The notes under the pieces are model-generated. The model saw only the letters and a program-made list of their open reading frames with translations, did not search any database and had not been told where the DNA came from. Positions 46,953 to 58,185 of a DNA stretch of 64,000 bases are shown here, one piece after another. A program made the translations under genes and the position numbers. Position 1 is the stretch's first letter. Every line of letters starts with the position of its first letter. This DNA is from Arabidopsis thaliana (Eukaryota > Streptophyta > Magnoliopsida > Brassicales > Brassicaceae). The DNA lies in assembly GCF_000001735.4 (NCBI RefSeq), contig NC_003074.8, positions 9,920,101-9,984,100 on the forward strand. The letters are read 5' to 3'.

Positions 46953-49634
46953 ATTAATAATAAAGATATTTAGAAGATTTGGTTCTGATTTAAATTTATG
47001 ATTCTCCTTTCATCTTTGTTTGATTATTTTTTAAAATGCTTTGAATAATCATATGATACATAAGTTTAAAAATATCTCAATTTTGTTTTCTGCATATATG
47101 GTGATTCAAAAATTTTTAAAACAGACATATATTACCTAACTAATGAAAAAATATATGTTTAACGTTCCATATCGGCTAAAATGTTTAGACAATGATTTAG
47201 AGTCCTATTATAAATAAGATCAAAATGAATCAAAATTCGAATGAATATGAACTTTAACTTAACAAACATCCAAATTTTAAAAATATATAAGAGGTAATTC
47301 TGTTTTTTATTAAACTATTTCTTTTTACCACAAATATTATAATTAATATATTTGAAAGCATTAGAAAGTTTATAATATTATGAACATTAGAACATATAAA
47401 AATAAAAAGTAATATGGGAATGATTATATTGAAGAACAAGGTTTTATGGTGCCACGGCGGAACGAGTTTTGAGTCAACATTAATAAAAAATATAAATATC
47501 ATTAACTCGCTGCTTTAATACGGGACGGATTAAAATCAATAACTATTTTGAAATTTTATGAACATTTGAGCATATTTAAAGAAAATAGCATGGGACGGGT
47601 TATATGGCGGGATGGACTATATTAAAATTGTATTGAGGATTTAATGTCAATACAATTGAATTTATGTATACTAGAGTCTACATAATTCTGTTTTATGCTA
47701 TTTTGGTTAATTTTGGTTTAGCTTTAGACTTGGTTTAGTTAAAGAACTCTTGTACAGTCCATTCAATTTTGAAAGAAGATATTTTACGTTTTTGTTTCTC
47801 TTTCGACCTCAATCTTGAGAGAAGCTATAATTGTATCGGCCCAAATTTCAAAATTCATAAAATAAGATACATACCGACAAGAAATAAAACGTTTATATAT
47901 ATCTAGTCCAATAAAGAATGAAAATTCCAAAATGTTGCATAAATTGTAGCCTCGGGAAATTAGTTAAGATCATAGCTCGAGTGACCGGTTATTAAAAACA
48001 AAGAATACTTAAGTCGAACTCCGATGACTCAAGATCCATAAGAGTTTAAAGATGGCGGAGATAGATTCAATAGCATCACTATTACTTAGGTAGAAAAAGA
48101 AGATTTAGCTAGATTCTTATATGTTGTCTGCGTTGATCGTTTTATAAATACGTTATGTAGTGTCATATTTGAAACTCAATTCGTATTTGAATATACCAAT
48201 TTGTGGTTTGATATATGAGCATTATGCATGACGTTTTAAGTTATTACCAATATATCTTCGATATCATCCAAACATAGATATGTTTGGGTTAATGCTATAC
48301 TTTCGATTTGTGGACGTCAATTCATTTACGGAATAACCGAAGAGATTGAAAACTTATACGTAGCACATTCAGCGATCACAAGTCTTGGACTCTTGGTGGC
48401 ACCTAAAATTTGCAAACCTACAAGAAATACACGATATATACAAGAAAAATGGGACCAAGAAAGAAAATGTGAGGAACGTTTTACACTTCATTTGTCAGTT
48501 TTTGCATGTGAAACAGTGCGACGATAATTTAGTGTACGATACAAAACAGTCCTCACGTGTATCGATCCATCATTATAAGATATATAAGAAGAAGAAAAAT
48601 TATAAACCTTACGCATGAAATAGCACTTTCTTCTTTTGTTTACTTTGGGTCACATGAAGTACAATATTTATAATGTTGCCTCTTGTTACTTTGTTCAATA
48701 ATAAAGATGCCTTACAACATTTCAATGGCAACATTGCACAACATATCGATTAATTAATCTCTTTTTAACCAAGAAATTTCGGATCAAAGCTCATAATCTC
48801 TTCGACAAGAGACCAGACCATTTTTTCAAGTCTTCTTCTCGTTGCCGATCCTCGGATTCAAGACTTCAAGTACTCTACCCTCTTGTTTGCCAACTAGATA
48901 CTCTGGTTTGTTCATATCTTTCCAGTTTTTCAATGGTCATATCTATAATTGTTCCTTATAATTCAACACTTTCTAACTAATGTCGGTGACGTGGCAAAGG
49001 AGGACAAAATAGTGGGATTCACTCTGTGAACTAGAGGCTTCCACCATTGCTTGCACGCCTTTTATTTTTAGAGATTGAAAACAACATTTCCTTCGAAGAT
49101 GTATCACTTTCCTTTTGGAGGAAAAAAGCATGCAAGAAGAAACAGTACACAAACAATAATACGATTGTGTTATGTTGTGTCATTTCATAGAATATCATGT
49201 CATGGCGTACGATTATACACGTGTCGGTTGTGAAAGAAGGTTCACAAAACATGTCCCAACAAATTAAAAAAGTTGAAAAAGTTGGAGACCCTTCTCTAGT
49301 CTCTACCTCGGCCAGAGACTTCCGTATAGCCACACACACCTTTTAGCTTGAGAACAACCTTTCCTTAATTTTGTAACGTCCCATCTTACGTACTTATTAC
49401 TATTTCAGACACCACACGTAAATAAACTTCGATAAATGCATATCTAACAACACATTACGACAGAAGACGGAGAATGCCAACAAAACTGATCATGTACTAT
49501 TCTAAATACTCAATCATAAGAATAGATCCTTCTAGCTCAAACTTGACCTAGCTACTTTATATCTACAACTATTTATATAGTTATAAACCACAAAGAGAAT
49601 TGAAAAGAAAAAATAGAAGCTGAGAGAAGACAAC
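46953..49634. other. AT-rich spacer with decayed pieces
   Basis: Holds the right copy of the direct repeat (47644-47752) and GGGACGG-type strings at 47522 and 47593. A + strand open frame at 48385-48618 (77 codons, MDSWWHLKFANL..) has no recognised domain. In a neighbouring frame 48300-48420 reads ITEEIENLYVAHS and LLVAPKICKPTRN, which faintly recalls F-box/kelch proteins; I do not call it. The LAZY6 promoter occupies the right end. Confidence 0.45.
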
Positions 49635-50984
49635 ATGAAGGTGAGTACTATTACTATACATCCCAATTTCCAAGTCTAATCAAAATATTCTTTTCTTTTT
49701 GATGATTAATGAGCTAAAATTGTACTTAGTCTCTCATAAACTAATCATTCATGTTAACGAACTCTCTCTCTATCTGTGTCTTGCAGCTGCTAAGTTGGAT
49801 GCGAACGATAAAGCCTAATGGCTTAGACTCATCAAAGAAGTTCAAAGGTATAAGTATTGTATATTGATCCCTTAAATAACCTATCTTCGTCTTCATACAA
49901 TGTCATACATATATGTTAGTATTGGTGTGCATTGAATAATGAGCATACACTCTCTAAACTTTGATCATCATAATTCAAAAATCAATCTATCTTTCAGGTG
50001 GTTTATGTAGTCTAAGAGCTCAGGTTTTCTCTGATGTCCAAGACATCCGCACAAACTCCTTTTCCTTCTACGGACACACTCATGACCCGAATCCATCCAA
50101 AGTTGAACAGGATCTTCGGTTTGATGAAGACGAATTTTGCGGATTTCTGGCCATCGGGACGCTTGGTACAGACCCTGAGACACCAAAGTTCTCAGCTATG
50201 GTTGCAGAAGAAGATGCAACCGGAGAAATCAAGGAGATGGCCAAGCTCATTGCTAAGAAACTAGACCAGTTTCTTAAGGAATATCCTGAGGATACTAGAA
50301 GTAAGCGGGTAAAAATATCGAATGAATGTCCTCTACAAGATTATGATCTCTTTCGATCATCCATTGAGCTTACCAAGGGAAGCAATGGAAGAGTAAAGAA
50401 GAAAAAGAGTTTACTTACGAGTCTCTTCAAGAGGAGACAAACAGTACAAGGAGAACCTTACATAGAGAAACATAGCACAAGAGATGCGATTAAAAGGGTA
50501 TTTAAAAAGCTTCATGGAGCTTCTTCAAAGACAAGAAATGATGATGAAGATGATTCTATGTCCAAGAAGAAGAAAGATCTCAAAAAGGTTTAGTCTTCTT
50601 TAGCTTAAAGCATTTTCAAATCTTACCCAAAGAGATTGGTCTGAAGAATTCTGAATGTTAATATGGTTTCTGTTTTGGCTATAGAATGTTCAAACCTGCC
50701 GACGTAAAGTCCACCCTGTTCTCTGTACAACTGCAATTCCACAAGACGATAACGAGATAGATGACAGAAGAAAAGTGGATCTCAAGGTCCCTAGTCTTAC
50801 TGGAGGGTTCCTCGGTGCAAGTTCCATCTCCGAAGCGAACAGGAAACGAGAAAACTGGATCAAGACCGACACAGAGTGTAAGTCAAGATACACAAAGAAC
50901 ACTTTGTTTTTACACAAAGAAAACTGGATCAAGAGTTTTCTTATCATTTGCTTGCTTTCTGCAGATCTTGTTCTGGAGCTGTGA
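49635..50984 (+). CDS. LAZY6: LAZY family gravitropism-related protein LAZY6
   Basis: Five exons: 49635-49640 (ATGAAG only), 49787-49847, 49998-50587, 50685-50877 and 50965-50984, 289 residues. The six-base first exon is supported by the family start, MKLLSWM, which splicing restores. The second hallmark, GFLAIGTLG, is at residues 71-79, and the C-terminus YLVLEL is the conserved last motif (region V/CCL) that recruits RLD proteins in LAZY1-type members. The middle is Lys-rich (KKKKSLLTSLFKRR), so nuclear or membrane targeting is possible. Known of the family: LAZYs translate statolith position into auxin flow; LAZY6 (recalled as At3g27025) has a minor or unclear role. Confidence 0.88.
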
Positions 50985-51820
50985 AGATATATTCTCACTG
51001 CAACAAACCTCTATTGATGTTCCAAGCAAAGCTCTCTCCTATCAAATCCATATATAATACACAAAAATCAGTATCTATTAATGTGTAGTCAAAGGGTTAT
51101 GTACTCTAGTTTAAGGCAATGTAAAAGAAGCTCATGTATGAAAAGTATTGTACCCAAATTTAAATAGCATTCGAAGTAGCACCTATTCATGATTTGGCCA
51201 CAAGTGTTAACCGCTAATAACCGTCATATCTCTGCTCCAAACCAATCACTGATGACACTAAAAAGATTAGAACATTTTGAAAAGATGCATAGAGAAATAG
51301 GTACTATATACTGAATGCTTATTCGACCGGATTCAATCGGATAACAAAAAACCGAAACCAAACCTTCATTGGGTCCACTATTATTCAAGGCTCTACAGTA
51401 ACAAACAAAAAGGCAAACCAAACTACTAAGAAAACAATTAGGGAGTGGGCACATTTCTTGATATATCATCTTTATGCAGTAATCTACTTTATATCAAATC
51501 CTTTAACAAAAAGCAAACAACACCAAGGAGCATAGAAGCAATTGATTGAACAATCATAAAAGAGAAAGAAGAAGATAAGTTCACAAAAGCAAAGCCAATA
51601 AAGAAACACAAATGCCTTTCCTCGTAATCTATCACTAAACTTAGTATCTTAACTTCATATACCTTCTCCTTAGCCACCAAGAAAAGCCAAAAAGACTCGT
51701 CACTCACATTCTTCTACATAACTCTTCACTTGTCTCCATCTTCTTCTGCAAAAGAACAACACTCACACAACCATACTTAATACAAAACAATAAGAAGAAA
51801 GGAGATCAAAACCATTATAT
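50985..51820. other. 3' flank of LAZY6 and leader of the first DUF3339 gene
   Basis: No gene supported. ORFs on the - strand at 51224-51469 and 51489-51707 are Phe/Ser-rich shadows without features. CT-rich sequence at 51718-51760 fits a plant 5' UTR. Confidence 0.5.
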
Positions 51821-52030
51821 ATGAGCACGGATTGGGGACCTGTGATTGTAGCGGTGTCTCTATTCATCCTACTCTCACCAGGACTACTATTCCAGCTTCC
51901 CGCAAGAACGAGAGTGGTTGAATTCGGAAACATGACCACAAGCGGTATAGCCATTTTGGTTCACGCATTTATATACTTCTGTATACTAACAATCTTGGTG
52001 ATTGCTATACAAATTCACATCCATTTCTAA
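51821..52030 (+). CDS. DUF3339 membrane micro-protein (copy 1)
   Basis: Single exon, 69 residues: starts MSTDWGPVIVAVSLFILLSP, conserved GLLFQLP turn, VEFGNM.TSG, second hydrophobic helix, ends IQIHIHF. Two membrane helices with a short loop. Function unknown; the family is plant-specific. It is transcribed opposite to its two relatives at 52408 and 53916. Likely At3g27027. Confidence 0.88.
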   Translation: MSTDWGPVIVAVSLFILLSPGLLFQLPARTRVVEFGNMTTSGIAILVHAFIYFCILTILVIAIQIHIHF

Positions 52031-52407
52031 TCTCTGCTCTTTATATCATGTAAGGATAATGTAACCAACAAAAGAAGGCATTTTTATGTACAAATCTCTA
52101 TAAATCTTTCTAAATGTCTCCTCTTCTTTAGCTTCATTGTTCGCTATTGCTAATAAAGTTTTGATCTTTAACTAAATTCAAGCAAATAAAGACATATACT
52201 AAAGGAAGCAAAATTGATACATTTGAGTAACAATACATCACAATACAACACAGCCGTTTAGACCAAATCTGTTTGTTACAACACATGAGAACAAAAGCTC
52301 TAATTTTACAGAGTTTCTTCTAGTTGTAGACCCATTTTCAAAAAGGGTACCTTTATTTATAACGACAACGAAAGAGAGAGAGAGAAGAGATACAGAGGAG
52401 ATCAGAT
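52031..52407. other. Convergent 3' spacer between two DUF3339 genes
   Basis: The + and - strand DUF3339 genes end facing each other here, and the 377 bases should hold both 3' UTRs. No other feature seen. Confidence 0.6.
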
Positions 52408-52617
52408 TCAGCCAGTGTAGATGTGGAGATTGAGGGCGAGGATTAAAATGGTGTAAATGGCGAAGAAGATGAGAGTGTGAACAGCGATGGCTTTGCCGTT
52501 GGTTTTGAGGCCACCGAAATCTACGGTGCGGTTGTTACCAGGTAATGAGAAGAGAAGTCCCGGTGAGAGAATCACGAACAGGACCACGCCGACGAGAACT
52601 GGAGCCCAATCCGCCAT
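52408..52617 (-). CDS. DUF3339 membrane micro-protein (copy 2)
   Basis: Single exon, 69 residues starting MADWAPVLVGVVLFVILSPG, with LLFSLPG, TVDFGGLKTNGKAI and the C-terminus LNLHIYTG. Same two-helix layout and exact length as copies 1 and 3, with Asp3-Trp4 conserved. Likely At3g27030. The protein keeps all family positions, so it is probably functional; role unknown. Confidence 0.9.
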   Translation of the reverse strand: MADWAPVLVGVVLFVILSPGLLFSLPGNNRTVDFGGLKTNGKAIAVHTLIFFAIYTILILALNLHIYTG

Positions 52618-53915
52618 TGAAGTAGAAAAAAGGTTACAACTTTAGAAAGCGGTGGAGACGAGAAGAAACTAGAAAAAAAAAAAAAGAGGAAAGTTTTTGG
52701 TAATGGCTCTGTTTTTTCTTTGATATACATATATTTGGTGCTTAAGGAAAAATTAAACTAATATTGTGTGATAATTAATTAATGGGTTCCTTAATTATTC
52801 TCGTGAATGATTATTAAAGAACATAGGAGGGCACGAAAATATAATTTGTCTGCTAGTCAAGTGGTCTGCAGACTCTGAATAACCCTTAAAATAGGATTAA
52901 TCGTAATTAAACCAAATTTTTTGTTGTAAATAGATCGATTATTATTGTGAAAATTAAGAATTGTAAGTTACACTTAAAAAAAACATTTTTTGAATCGAAA
53001 TAATAATAAAAAAATATAATATATTTTAAATTTATATAATAAAAAGCAGATATTACAGAAATGATATTGATTAAATTATTTGTGTTTTATATATTTTTGG
53101 TTGTTTTTATAAGCAAAAAATAAATATAATTTAGTTCAATTTACAAATCAAATCGAAAGTAACAAAATCATGTGTAATTATAATACAGTGGATAGTGTTG
53201 TGTGATGAATTTCAATTTGGTTTGTAGTTTACAAATTATTTTGTTTAAGTTCAGTTTCTATAAATGTAATAAAAAAACTGAATGTATAGAACTAAATCAA
53301 ATTGAAAATTATCTTGTACACAGTCATAACTAAATCGTAATCAAGTCACTTTGACCCAAAAAGAAAGAAAGAAAGTTATGTTAATTTAGTTTGATCATTT
53401 TTTTACGTAAAGGACAGATTCAAGGAAAGTTTTGTGTTCTTTCTTCTTACAACTTTTGACTACATACATTTGCTTACAAAATTATCATTTTTACAATTAA
53501 TATCGTACCCTTCTAGCAGAATAAATTAGCTCTGTTCGCTGGTGGTACTCCACAAAATTAATAAATCAAATTAGCTTTCTAATTTCTAAGTTACTTCTTA
53601 CTTAAGTTTATAATAGGGCCCTCAAGTCAATCAAATTTTACATATTCTTATTCTTCCAATGTGTTACACTTTTCATGTGAACTTCTTAGTGTTAATAATT
53701 TCAAGTTTGCAACTAACTAATTCAATACCATCAAGAGGACTAAACAGACAATACTGTTGTTTACGATATGTCTACGTAAGAAAACCTCTTTGTTTCTTAA
53801 ACCAAACAAAACAGTGAATTACACACAATTCAAGTGAAATAAAAACTGACTTAAAAATCTAATTTACATTAATACAAAAGAAAAATAAGAGGAGAGATTT
53901 AATATTTGTTTCATA
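52618..53915. other. AT-rich spacer between DUF3339 copies 2 and 3
   Basis: Very AT-rich, no gene seen. The first 100 bases are the leader of copy 2. Confidence 0.5.
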
Positions 53916-54125
53916 TTAGCCGATGTACATGTGAATTTGGAGAGCAAGCAAGAGAATACAAACAAGAGTGAAGTAAATAAGAGTATGAACAATAACCGAG
54001 AGACCACTTGTCTGAAACGTTCCAAACTCAACCACTCGACCTCTCCCAGGAACTTGAATCAGCAGTCCCGGAGTCAGCAACACAAAAAGCGTCACCGCGA
54101 CAAAAACCGGTCCCCAATCAGGCAT
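53916..54125 (-). CDS. DUF3339 membrane micro-protein (copy 3)
   Basis: Single exon, 69 residues starting MPDWGPVFVAVTLFVLLTPG, with LLIQVPGRGRVVEFG, QTSGLSVIVHTLIYF and the end ALQIHMYIG. It resembles copy 1 more than copy 2 in the VVEFG and QIH parts. The three copies lie within 2.3 kb, so they arose by local duplication with one inversion. Confidence 0.9.
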   Translation of the reverse strand: MPDWGPVFVAVTLFVLLTPGLLIQVPGRGRVVEFGTFQTSGLSVIVHTLIYFTLVCILLLALQIHMYIG

Positions 54126-54811
54126 CTCTCGATCGATCCACTCCTCTTTCTAGGTATCTTAAGAGGGATATAGTTGATCAATGAAAATGCACAAGTGTGT
54201 GTATATATATGTAGGGAAATTTGTAGTGGAGAATAGAAGATTGGGTTCTTTTCTTTAAGGGAATAGAGTAATCCATTGGTTAATGTCGGAAGAAAGAATG
54301 CTTTGGGAGGAAAGGACAAAGAATTGTGACATGGAAGGATTAAAGTTATAAGAAAAAGAAGAGATTATGATCCATCAAGTTGTGTGAGGATTCACATTAA
54401 TTTCATTGGAATGTGATGTCACATGGGATTGGCTTTGGATCAAAGGAAACAAATATACAAAGTAGTCGGTCCATTTTTTATTGGTTTACTTTACCAACAA
54501 TTATTTAAGCCTTTATGAGAAAAATATAAACAATATTTCCTCTATTTGGGAATTACTTTGGCATCTTTAAAGCTAAAATGAATAAGCCTTTACCAGTAGA
54601 CACTCTTATACTGGATCCAAGTTTGAAGGTAAAATGCTACATTTCTGATTACTTGACCATCAAGAAACAAAGTGCAATACATAAAAATAAAACATAGCAA
54701 AAACCTCAACAACTAAACAAGTTCTCTTGATTTTCCCAATGACGACAAAAACAAACAGACCAAAACACAAATTAGATCCAAACTCTTAACATCCTTAATC
54801 ATCAAAAAACA
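54126..54811. other. Promoter of DUF3339 copy 3 and 3' flank of the MATH gene
   Basis: TATATATATG lies at 54201-54210. No other gene seen; the - strand ORF at 54092-54319 is leader sequence overlapping the DUF3339 start in another frame. Confidence 0.5.
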
Positions 54812-56062
54812 TCATCGTAAGAAATCAAGCAAAGCATCCATGTCTGCACACTTCACCTTCAAGTCCTTTAAATCTTCCTCAATTTCTTGCAGTCGACTCT
54901 TACCAGTCTCTTTCAGTTTCTTCTCCAACCAATCCAACTTAAACCCTGCTTTTGTAACAAATCGTAGTGCAGAATATGCCTCTGCCAGATCACCACTGGA
55001 AAGTTCTTCCGGAAACTTGCACAGAATCTCAGTCATACTTAGTACAACATCCAGAAATGTTTTTCTCAGATGTTGGTTCTTGGGAAAGATTTTTGATGCA
55101 AAGCCTCGATACTTTTCAAACAGACTGTTCATAGATTCTACCTGCAAGTAAACAAACGGACAGTTCAGATAAAAACCATATCGAATAGCGATTCTTGGAG
55201 ACCTGAAAACAACCCAACAAAACATACATGCAGCATGCATCTATATTTGTAAATAACTATATATCAGCCAAATGAACTCTAGTAAGAAACTCTTACAATT
55301 CGTTTCATTTTTTCTTTTGTTTTCTATGAATTTAAAAGTATATTTCTTACCTGTGAAGCAGGGACTTGAAACCCATTGATATCAATTCTTTCTGGTTCCT
55401 CTGGTACATCTAATTCACCAATAACTTCAAGAACATCTACTTCTGCAACAATCTTGACTTCTCCGTTTACGAGAAACCCTTTATCACTGCTTTGAATCTC
55501 CGAAAGGAGAAACATAGATTCAAAACCATGGGTTGTGTCCTTTTCATCAAACCAGTATACTGCTTCTGAAAACAAAACCACAAAAACAAACTTGATATTA
55601 TCATCAACTACAATTCCAAAGAAAGTATGACAAGAGCTATACTGCAACATAGAGGTTGTGTTCTTTATGTTGTCCGCCTTATCATAAAGTGGAGAGAGTA
55701 GAAACAATCACCTCGCTGTTGGGAGAGTCCTCCCGGAATTTGATTTACCATAGTAAAAGAAACTTTAGCGCGTCTTCTCCATCCGGAAGGCAAAGACTCA
55801 GAATTAGGAACACATATATACAGAAAGAAATAATCATAGATATTGTTTCCCTTGGGAAAGGCGAGTAGACGCCTACAAGCAAAAACCACAGAAAGTCATT
55901 TGCAGCTATCGAACATGAATATATATCAGTTGCAACAAGTTATGTTCTTTACCACTTGCAACGACCGGCCTTGAATGTATCAGAATAAACACTACCGGAA
56001 CCCAAAGAGTTGTAATTCTTGATCACCCAAGTGAACTTCTTATCAGCTTGATGATTCCCCAT
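54812..56062 (-). CDS. MATH/TRAF-domain protein with C-terminal coiled coil
   Basis: Exons 56062-55953, 55872-55712, 55565-55351 and 55141-54812, about 271 residues. The MATH fold begins FTWVIKNYNSL (residues 10-20) and continues SDTFKAGRCKWRLLAFPKG, YFFLYICVPNSESLPSGWRR and GFLVNGEVKIVAEVDVLE. The last exon (about 110 residues) is helical and charged (FEKYRGFASKIFPKNQHLRK, EEDLKDLKVKCADMDALLDFL). This is the Brassicaceae MATH plus coiled-coil architecture related to RTM3, of which there are many tandem copies. Likely At3g27040. Function not known. Confidence 0.87.
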
Positions 56063-56675
56063 TGTTCTTGATGATGAATACTCTAAACAACCAAATTAGT
56101 AACTCGAACAAGTCAAACAACCATATCAAGAAACAAAACCAAAATATAGAACTAAGATAGATAGTATGACTACACTATGGAACAACATTGTAAAAAAAAA
56201 ACTTCTTTATTTCACATGTTACCAAGTTTGACAAGAGGAAGTGAGGAACGAACAGTCAAGGAAAAAGAGTAATAGACAATGAACTAAATATATTGGAGCC
56301 ACAGCTTTTAAAGGCATGCATGTATGTAGACGAGAGGAATATGAATCGTTTCGACTCCTCATAGGTCATAGTGTCATAGGGTTGATTTTACAATATTAAA
56401 TAAACTAATAATAATAATTATTATACTAGTAGTTATTGCAAGACGAAAATTTAACTTTCCAATAAGTAAATTTAAAAGCAGTGGAAAAAAGACATTCCCG
56501 AGACCAAGTGCTCTCGATTCTAAATCTCTCTGTCTATATATCTTTGAAATTATAGATAAGTGTTCAAAATCTAAGTCCTAATTGATATTTTTTACTACCA
56601 ATATACAGAGAGAAAAATAATTTTGCATACCTTGTCAAAAATACTGGAAAATGCAGTTGAAAGTACAATGATGCA

Positions 56676-56718
<43 letters not shown>

Positions 56719-57498
56719 GTTTAAAGAGTATATGGGAATAACAAGAGAGACATGATTATAGAAATTGTAGTAGTTTGTGAGAACTAAATGCATGTGTAAA
56801 TGTAAGAGCATCTGCATCGGGAAGATTCTCTTCCTAGTTTCTCAAACAAAAAAAAATTTATTATTTTAATTATATAATATATTTTATTTAAATTGTAATA
56901 GTTAAGCCAATATTTGATTGACATGTGGCGATCCTGTCAGAGAAACGATTCTCTTAGAGCATCTCCATCGGTTACAATTTTGAGAGTTTCTCTTGACTAA
57001 TATAATATAAACAATTCATAAAGGAGGAGAGAGAATAACATAATTACAGAAACGTTTCTGTGCAGAGAAATTTTGAAGTAATCATTGAGAAACTGTGTGT
57101 ATAGGTGGCTGTTTATAATTGGACAACTGAAAAAAAGAAAAAAATATATTAATTACAAAATTAAGTCATAATAAAATATTAGTAATTTTTTTTTTTGAGA
57201 AACTTTGAAGGTTTCTCACTAATGGAAATGGCCTTAGTTTCTTAAGCGATGTACTTTTCTTCCTCTCTCTCCTACTTTTTCACTTTTTTGTTTTTATTTT
57301 ATTATTAAGTTTCTCATTCAGAAACGCTGATGGAGATTGCCTAATGGTAGAGACTCTCAAAGTCTCTCAACTGTATTACTTTAATACATATAATTTAATT
57401 ATTTTTTTTACTATTCAAAAAAAACCATCCATAACCAATCATATTATGACATATGTTTATAGTCGGTTCTCAAGAGAGCCGATTCTTATCCCACTCTC
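56063..57498. other. Promoter of the MATH gene with nested small repeats
   Basis: 56063-56800 is the upstream region also found upstream of the truncated MATH copy at 57828-58180. 56805-57500 holds strings of the GAGCATCTCCATCGG type at 56814 (variant) and 56955, with inverted-looking partners near 57199-57238 and 57324-57345. This suggests two nested MITE-like insertions between the tandem MATH copies. Confidence 0.5.
56678..56716. repeat. 39-T homopolymer
   Basis: Uninterrupted run of 39 T. At the corresponding place in the duplicate (near 58076) there are only 7 T, so the tract has expanded since duplication or is an inserted oligo-A tail. Sequencing length is uncertain here. Confidence 0.85.
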
Positions 57499-57827
57499 CT
57501 AATTTTTAATACTTTTGTTATAACCAATAAGTTTAGCGCGTCTTCTCCATCCGGAAGGCAAAGATTCCGAATCAGGAACACATAGAAACAGAGAGAAAGA
57601 AGTAGTATACCTATCACGTCTCTTGGGATAAGCGACTAGACGCCTGCAAGCAAAAACCATATGTGTCACTTGCAGCGACCAACCATAAAGCACTTGCAAA
57701 CAAGTTATGTTCTTTACCACTTGCAACGACCGGCCTTGAATGTATCAGAGTAAACTCTAGTGGTATCCAAAGAGTTGAAATTCTTAATCACCCAAGCGAA
57801 CTTCTTATCAGCTTGATGATTCCCCAT
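57499..57827 (-). pseudogene. Truncated tandem copy of the MATH gene
   Basis: Exon 1 (57827-57718) and exon 2 (57643-57499) match those of the MATH gene 1.77 kb to the left, with the same exon 1 length (110 bases) and equivalent splice sites. The joined frame is open for 84 residues and keeps FAWVIKNFNSL, GRCKWRLVAYPK and ESLPSGWRRRAK, then runs into unrelated sequence and a stop after KLIGYNKS. Exons 3 and 4 are absent, replaced by the repeat-like DNA at 56805-57500. Half a MATH domain cannot fold normally, so probably a pseudogene. Confidence 0.7.
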
Positions 57828-58185
57828 TGCTCTTGATGATAATGGATACTAACTAAATACACAAATTTTTAACTCAAACTTCTAAATTCAAGAGATTGCT
57901 ATGAACTGTGTTATCTAACTCTTCTAAAATCATGTCAAGATTACACTATGGAACAAAATTGTACTAAATTGTTTTTTGTTTTCCTTTTTTTATTAACTAT
58001 ATAGTTTACTACCAATATACATTAAAAAAAAATGGCTTCACATGAAAATGCAGTTGAGAGTCAAATGAGGCAAGGTTTTTTTCTTGTACATTTACGTTTA
58101 AAGAGTTAAGTATATGGAGATGACATGAGAATAGAGAGAGCGACTTGAGTATTAGAAATTGAAGTAGCTTGTGAGAACTGAAAAG
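57828..58185. other. Duplicated promoter of the truncated MATH copy
   Basis: Matches 56063-56800 in pieces: ATGCAGTTGA, ACGTTTAAAGAGT, and TTGTGAGAACT after AGAAATTG.AGTAG. The duplication unit therefore included upstream DNA. Confidence 0.55.

Noticed and set aside
48300-48618. Possible F-box/kelch pseudogene
   Set aside because: Only faint motif resemblance across frames; too weak to annotate without a profile search.
49031-49339. 102-codon - strand ORF upstream of LAZY6
   Set aside because: Phe/Ser/Lys mixture without domain, overlaps probable promoter, no splice structure.
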